Origin: Candidatus Pelagibacterales bacterium
GTDB lineage: Bacteria > Pseudomonadota > Alphaproteobacteria > TMED109
Length of the DNA: 18,498 nucleotides
Assembly: GCA_002732015.1 (NCBI GenBank)
Contig: PCCU01000022.1
Coordinates: 1-18,498 of the forward strand
Direction of reading: 5' to 3'
The notes below the pieces were generated by a model that was not told the DNA's origin, made no database searches, and saw only the letters and a list, made by a program, of their open reading frames with translations. The translations under genes and the position numbers were made by a program. The first letter of the stretch is position 1. Every line of letters starts with the position of its first letter. Shown piece by piece: positions 15,500-18,498 of this stretch.

Positions 15500-16222
15500 T
15501 TATACTTTACTAAAAACATTTAAGTAAGCTATACCACCAAAATATTTTATTCGATTATAACAAAAAAAACCATTTTTAGTAAAAATATTCTCTAATTCCT
15601 GATTATGAGGGAATTCGTTTATGGAGTCTGTTAAGTATTTATATGCTTCTTTGTTATTTGCTATTTTTTCTCCTATAAAAGGTAGTATTTTAAGAGAGTA
15701 ATATTTATATATAGGAGCAAGAAGTTCATTAACGGAAGGAGAAAACTCCAAGACATAAATTCTTTTTCCGTACTTTAAAACTCTTCTACACTCTTTTATA
15801 CATTTTTCTTTATTTGAAAAGTTTCTTAGACCAAAAGCTAATGTTATCAAATCTATTGAGTTATCTCTAAAAGCTAACTGGTCTGCACTACCATTTATGA
15901 AAAATAAATTATCTTTATGAATTTTTTTATTCATTCTTCCATAATTTATCATTTTTAGGCTGAGGTCATATAAAAAAATCATGCTTTCTTTTAAATGACC
16001 AGCTAATGAAATACTTATGTCACCCGTTCCACCCGCAAGATCCAAAATGATTTTTTCTTTTTCTTTTTTCACTTTCTTAATTAAATCTCTTTTCCAAACT
16101 CTATGAAGTCGAAAGCTCATTATATCATTCATCAAGTCATATTTTTTGGAAACATCATTAAATAATTTCTTTATTATTAATTTTTTGTTACTTTCTAATA
16201 TTTTTTTATTATTATATTCCAT
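15500..16222 (-). CDS. ubiE: Ubiquinone/menaquinone biosynthesis C-methyltransferase UbiE
   Basis: SAM-dependent C-methyltransferase of quinone synthesis. The 240 residues carry the N-terminal KKYDLMNDIMSFRLHRVWK signature (27-44), the SAM-binding DLAGGTGD (61-68), FGLRNF (130-135), LEFSPS and the C-terminal YKYLTDSINEFP plus GGIAYLN motifs typical of UbiE. It is the first gene of a - strand operon with coaBC, the E1-like gene and the DsrE-like gene, and it faces away from mutM. In an aerobic alphaproteobacterium the product is most likely on the ubiquinone path; menaquinone genes are not visible. Confidence 0.95.
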   Translation of the reverse strand: MEYNNKKILESNKKLIIKKLFNDVSKKYDLMNDIMSFRLHRVWKRDLIKKVKKEKEKIILDLAGGTGDISISLAGHLKESMIFLYDLSLKMINYGRMNKKIHKDNLFFINGSADQLAFRDNSIDLITLAFGLRNFSNKEKCIKECRRVLKYGKRIYVLEFSPSVNELLAPIYKYYSLKILPFIGEKIANNKEAYKYLTDSINEFPHNQELENIFTKNGFFCYNRIKYFGGIAYLNVFSKV

Positions 16223-16294
16223 GATTTATTTATAGTTATATTTATATAATATACTATCATGAATACATACTTATCTTAAATTATTAAAGAAATT
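16223..16294. promoter_or_regulatory. Divergent ubiE/mutM intergenic region
   Basis: 72 bases of nearly pure A/T between two divergent genes, so promoters for both must lie here or inside the genes. A TATAAT at 16245-16250 could serve as a -10 for mutM, but no good -35 is found at the right spacing. Confidence 0.4.
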
Positions 16295-17110
16295 ATGCCA
16301 GAGCTACCAGAAGTAGAAGTCATAGTAAGAGGCCTTAGAAAAAATATACTAGGCCTTAAAATAACTGAATTTGAAATTATTAATAAAAAACTGCGTTATG
16401 ATACTCCTAAAGAAATGGAGTACATATTTAAAAATAAAACTATCAAACATATTTTGAGAATAGGTAAATACGGAATAATATTATTAAATGGAAAAAAACA
16501 TATAGTTTTTCATTTAGGTATGACAGGTAAATTTAGATTTACTAAAAAAAATACCGACGTTCATAAGCATGACCATATTACAATTATTTTTAATAACGGT
16601 ATTATTTTGAAATATAATGATGTAAGAAAATTTGGATACTTTTTTATTATCAGCAACCCTATAAATCTATATAAGTTTAAAAATTTAGGTATAGAACCAT
16701 TTTATCTTGATAGTTATTCAAGTTACTTATGGGAGAGTTTAAAAAAGAAAAATAAAGATATAAAAAGTTTGTTATTAGATCAGGGGTTTATAGCAGGAAT
16801 AGGAAATATATATGCAAGCGAGATATTATTTGATAGCAAAATCTACCCTTTTAAAATATCAAAAAAAATAAATAAAAATTCTTTTACAAAATTACTTAGT
16901 TCTATAGAAATAATTTTAAAAAAGGCTATTTCTTATGGAGGAACAACAATAAAAGATTATCAAAATATATCGGGAGAACTAGGATATTTCCAAAATAATT
17001 TTAAAGTATACGGAAGAGAAGGATTGACTTGCTATAAGTGCAAAAATTTGATAATAAAAGTCAAAAACAAAGGAAGGTCGACTTTTTATTGTAAGATCTG
17101 TCAAAAATAG
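16295..17110 (+). CDS. mutM: Formamidopyrimidine-DNA glycosylase
   Basis: Base-excision repair enzyme that removes 8-oxoguanine and formamidopyrimidines and nicks the abasic site. The 271-residue product starts with the catalytic MPELPEVE (Pro2, Glu3). K58 (IGKYG), M76 (HLGMTG), R111 (DVRKFG), and N171 (GIGNIYASE) match the enzyme's DNA-contact and catalytic positions. The C-terminal zinc finger is complete: C246-X2-C249, R261 (GRSTFYC) and C266-X2-C269. The gene begins a + strand run and ends two bases before the enoyl-CoA hydratase start, so the two are very likely co-transcribed. The mutM-enoyl-CoA hydratase-rpsT-dnaA order is conserved in alphaproteobacteria. Confidence 0.97.
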   Translation: MPELPEVEVIVRGLRKNILGLKITEFEIINKKLRYDTPKEMEYIFKNKTIKHILRIGKYGIILLNGKKHIVFHLGMTGKFRFTKKNTDVHKHDHITIIFNNGIILKYNDVRKFGYFFIISNPINLYKFKNLGIEPFYLDSYSSYLWESLKKKNKDIKSLLLDQGFIAGIGNIYASEILFDSKIYPFKISKKINKNSFTKLLSSIEIILKKAISYGGTTIKDYQNISGELGYFQNNFKVYGREGLTCYKCKNLIIKVKNKGRSTFYCKICQK

Positions 17111-17112
17111 AT

Positions 17113-17886
17113 ATGAAATTAGAAAATATAATATTAAAGAAAAAAAATAAAGTAGCCATAATAGAACTAAATAGACCCAAGTTTTTGAATGCACTATGTG
17201 ATCAATTGGTCATGGAGTTAAATCAAGCTCTGGACTCAATAGAAAAAGACAATTCTTTAAGTGTTTTAGTTTTAACTGGTTCTGAGAAAGCCTTTGCAGC
17301 AGGGGCTGACATAAGCGAAATGAAAGATAAAGAATTCATTGACCTTTTAAAAGATGACTTTATAAAACCTTGGGAGAGATTAAGCAAATTTAAAAAGCCT
17401 GTAATTGCTGCTGTTTTTGGATATGCACTAGGTGGAGGGTGTGAAATAGCTATGATGTGCGATATAATATATGCTTCAGAAAATGCTAAATTCGGACAAC
17501 CTGAAATTAAGCTAGGAACAATTCCGGCAGCTGGCGGAACCCAAAGGTTAGTAAAAAGTGTTGGTAAATCAATGGCTATGGAAATGGTGCTCTCTGGAAA
17601 AGTAATTTCTGCAAATGAAGCAAAGGAAATCGGTCTGGTCTCAGCCGTCTTTACAACAGATATTTTGTTAACTAAAACATTGGAACTTGCTGATGATATT
17701 GCTAATAATTCATTGCCTGTTTTAATTATGGCTAAGGAAGCAGTAAATAGGTCATATGAGGGATCACTTGAAGAGGGAATGAGAAATGAAAGAAGTTTGT
17801 TTAAATCTACTTTTTCATTATTAGACAGAAAAGAGGGGATGACGGCTTTTTTGGAAAAAAGAAAAGCTAAATTTAAGAATAAATAG
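17113..17886 (+). CDS. Enoyl-CoA hydratase
   Basis: Crotonase-fold enzyme hydrating trans-2-enoyl-CoA during fatty acid or amino acid degradation. The 257 residues match the family length. The oxyanion-hole segments FAAGADISEM (61-70) and GYALGGGCE (103-111) are present, and both catalytic glutamates are kept: Glu111 (GGCEIAMMCD) and Glu131 (FGQPEIKLGTIP). This supports true hydratase activity rather than a diverged crotonase. ATG 17113 follows the mutM stop by two bases. Substrate chain length cannot be told from sequence. Confidence 0.93.
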   Translation: MKLENIILKKKNKVAIIELNRPKFLNALCDQLVMELNQALDSIEKDNSLSVLVLTGSEKAFAAGADISEMKDKEFIDLLKDDFIKPWERLSKFKKPVIAAVFGYALGGGCEIAMMCDIIYASENAKFGQPEIKLGTIPAAGGTQRLVKSVGKSMAMEMVLSGKVISANEAKEIGLVSAVFTTDILLTKTLELADDIANNSLPVLIMAKEAVNRSYEGSLEEGMRNERSLFKSTFSLLDRKEGMTAFLEKRKAKFKNK

Positions 17887-17914
17887 TTGAAAATTAAATA
17901 TTATTTATTTATCT

Positions 17915-17920
17915 TATAAT
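17915..17920 (+). promoter_or_regulatory. Likely -10 element of an rpsT promoter
   Basis: A consensus TATAAT lies 16 bases before the rpsT ATG, in the 50-base gap after the hydratase gene. The nearest -35-like TTGAAA (17887-17892) is 22 bases away, which is too far for a standard promoter, so the -35 is undefined. Confidence 0.4.
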
Positions 17921-17936
17921 TTTTTTGGAGAAAAAT

Positions 17937-18206
17937 ATGGCTAATACAAGTTCAGCTAAAAAACGAACAAGAGTTATTGAGCGAAAGACGAAAATCAGGG
18001 AAATGCAAAAAAGTAAAATAAAAAGCCTAATAAAAAGTGTCGAATCGTCAATTTCTAAAAAAGACCAGAAAACAGCTATGGAACAGTTAAAAAAAATTGA
18101 TCCGAAATTACAAGCTGCGGGAAATAAAAAAATTTTAACAAAAGCTAAAATATCTAGAATACAAAAAAGACTAAATTCTAGGGTTGCTGATATAACTAAA
18201 AAATAA
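17937..18206 (+). CDS. rpsT: 30S ribosomal protein S20
   Basis: Basic primary-binding protein of the 30S subunit. From ATG 17937 it has 89 residues and starts MANTSSAKKR, the usual S20 N-terminus. It continues with ERKTKIREMQKSKIKSLIKSV, an all-helical Lys-rich body and a C-terminal KAKISRIQKRLNSRV. The start is chosen because GGAG (17927-17930) is six bases upstream and the product begins MANT; an in-frame TTG at 17925 overlaps the ribosome-binding site. It precedes dnaA on the same strand, as in other alphaproteobacteria. Confidence 0.96.
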   Translation: MANTSSAKKRTRVIERKTKIREMQKSKIKSLIKSVESSISKKDQKTAMEQLKKIDPKLQAAGNKKILTKAKISRIQKRLNSRVADITKK

Positions 18207-18244
18207 TTTTAAATTTATCTTTTTAATATTCCGACTATCCTATA

Positions 18245-18274
18245 TCGTAATATTATATATAAAATTTATTACGA
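18245..18274. repeat. 8-bp inverted repeat in the dnaA leader
   Basis: TCGTAATA (18245-18252) and TATTACGA (18267-18274) are perfect inverse copies separated by 14 A/T bases. It lies between rpsT and dnaA. It could be an operator, a weak rpsT terminator hairpin without a T-run, or part of the dnaA 5' leader. No exact DnaA box (TTATCCACA) occurs between 18207 and 18307. Confidence 0.5.
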
Positions 18275-18307
18275 GAAAATCGCTGAAACGCGAGAAGGGG
18301 GAATTCT

Positions 18308-18498
18308 TTGCCAAATTCAACGTATGTTCAACATCTACCAAAAGATGAGGAAAAAAATACTAAACTTTGGGAAAGTATACATAATGAACTAAAAGAAGAA
18401 TTTGGAATAGTTGCTTACAAAAGTTGGTTGTCGAGATTAAAAATTTTAGGGTTTAAATCCAATGGAGACTTGTCCTTGTCTTTACCTACTGAATTTCT
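18308..18498 (+). CDS. dnaA: Chromosomal replication initiator DnaA, N-terminal part (3' end outside window)
   Basis: DnaA binds and opens the replication origin. Only 63 residues are present and the frame is open at the right edge. From TTG 18308 the product starts MPNSTYVQHLPKD and continues with the domain I pattern LWESIHNELKEEFGIVAYKSWLSRLKILGF, which interacts with helicase loading partners. TTG is chosen because AGGGGGA (18296-18302) lies five bases upstream and no in-frame ATG or GTG is better placed before the conserved LWE segment. Its place after rpsT supports the call. The AAA+ and DNA-binding domains lie outside the window. Confidence 0.85.
   Translation, partial: MPNSTYVQHLPKDEEKNTKLWESIHNELKEEFGIVAYKSWLSRLKILGFKSNGDLSLSLPTEF

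Noticed and set aside
18212..18230. CtrA-type TTAA-N7-TTAA site before dnaA
   Set aside because: The two TTAA copies are separated by 10 bases instead of 7, and TTAA is common in this AT-rich DNA.
18207..18307. oriC or DnaA-box cluster next to dnaA
   Set aside because: No exact TTATCCACA or clear near-matches in a cluster were found; in alphaproteobacteria the origin is often away from dnaA.

Overview
This window comes from an AT-rich, tightly packed bacterial chromosome, most likely a streamlined alphaproteobacterium such as a marine SAR11- or HIMB59/AEGEAN-169-like lineage. The lineage is inferred from gene content and order, not from a search. Supporting signs are an Irr-type Fur-family regulator, an SH3_4-family periplasmic protein divergent from a glyoxylate-reductase-type dehydrogenase, and the dnaA-rpsT-enoyl-CoA hydratase-mutM-ubiE-coaBC neighbourhood. 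Codons are A/T-rich, several genes overlap, and no gap exceeds about 140 bases. I see no rRNA, tRNA, mobile element, CRISPR array or phage remnant.

Region 1 (1-7091, + strand) is the classic transcription/translation operon: nusA (3' part), infB, rbfA, truB, rpsO, pnp. The small ylxR gene that usually sits between nusA and infB is missing. Region 2 (7121-11645, + strand) starts with a nitronate-monooxygenase-like flavoprotein carrying an unusual C-terminal cysteine cluster, followed by irr. After a 140-base regulatory gap come a rubrerythrin, a heterodisulfide-reductase-like Fe-S protein with CCG domains, a previously untracked 47-aa ORF, and a DUF3501 protein. A perfect palindrome (TTAGAAT-C-ATTCTAA) matching the Irr-binding iron control element sits upstream of the rubrerythrin. 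This suggests an iron/heme-controlled peroxide-defence or electron-transfer module whose last members have no known function. It is the most interesting part of the window.

Region 3 (11635-13113) holds a divergent pair: an exported SH3-domain protein (- strand) and a D-2-hydroxyacid dehydrogenase (+ strand) whose usual catalytic glutamate position is isoleucine. Region 4 (13106-16222, - strand) is a tight operon read right to left as ubiE, coaBC, a MoeB/ThiF-type E1 enzyme and a DsrE-family protein. It covers quinone methylation, coenzyme A synthesis and probably sulfur transfer. ubiB and dut, often found in this neighbourhood in other alphaproteobacteria, are absent here.

Region 5 (16295-18498, + strand) contains mutM (DNA repair), an enoyl-CoA hydratase, rpsT and the beginning of dnaA. 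The dnaA leader carries an 8-bp inverted repeat. No DnaA-box cluster is visible, so there is no evidence for oriC inside the window.
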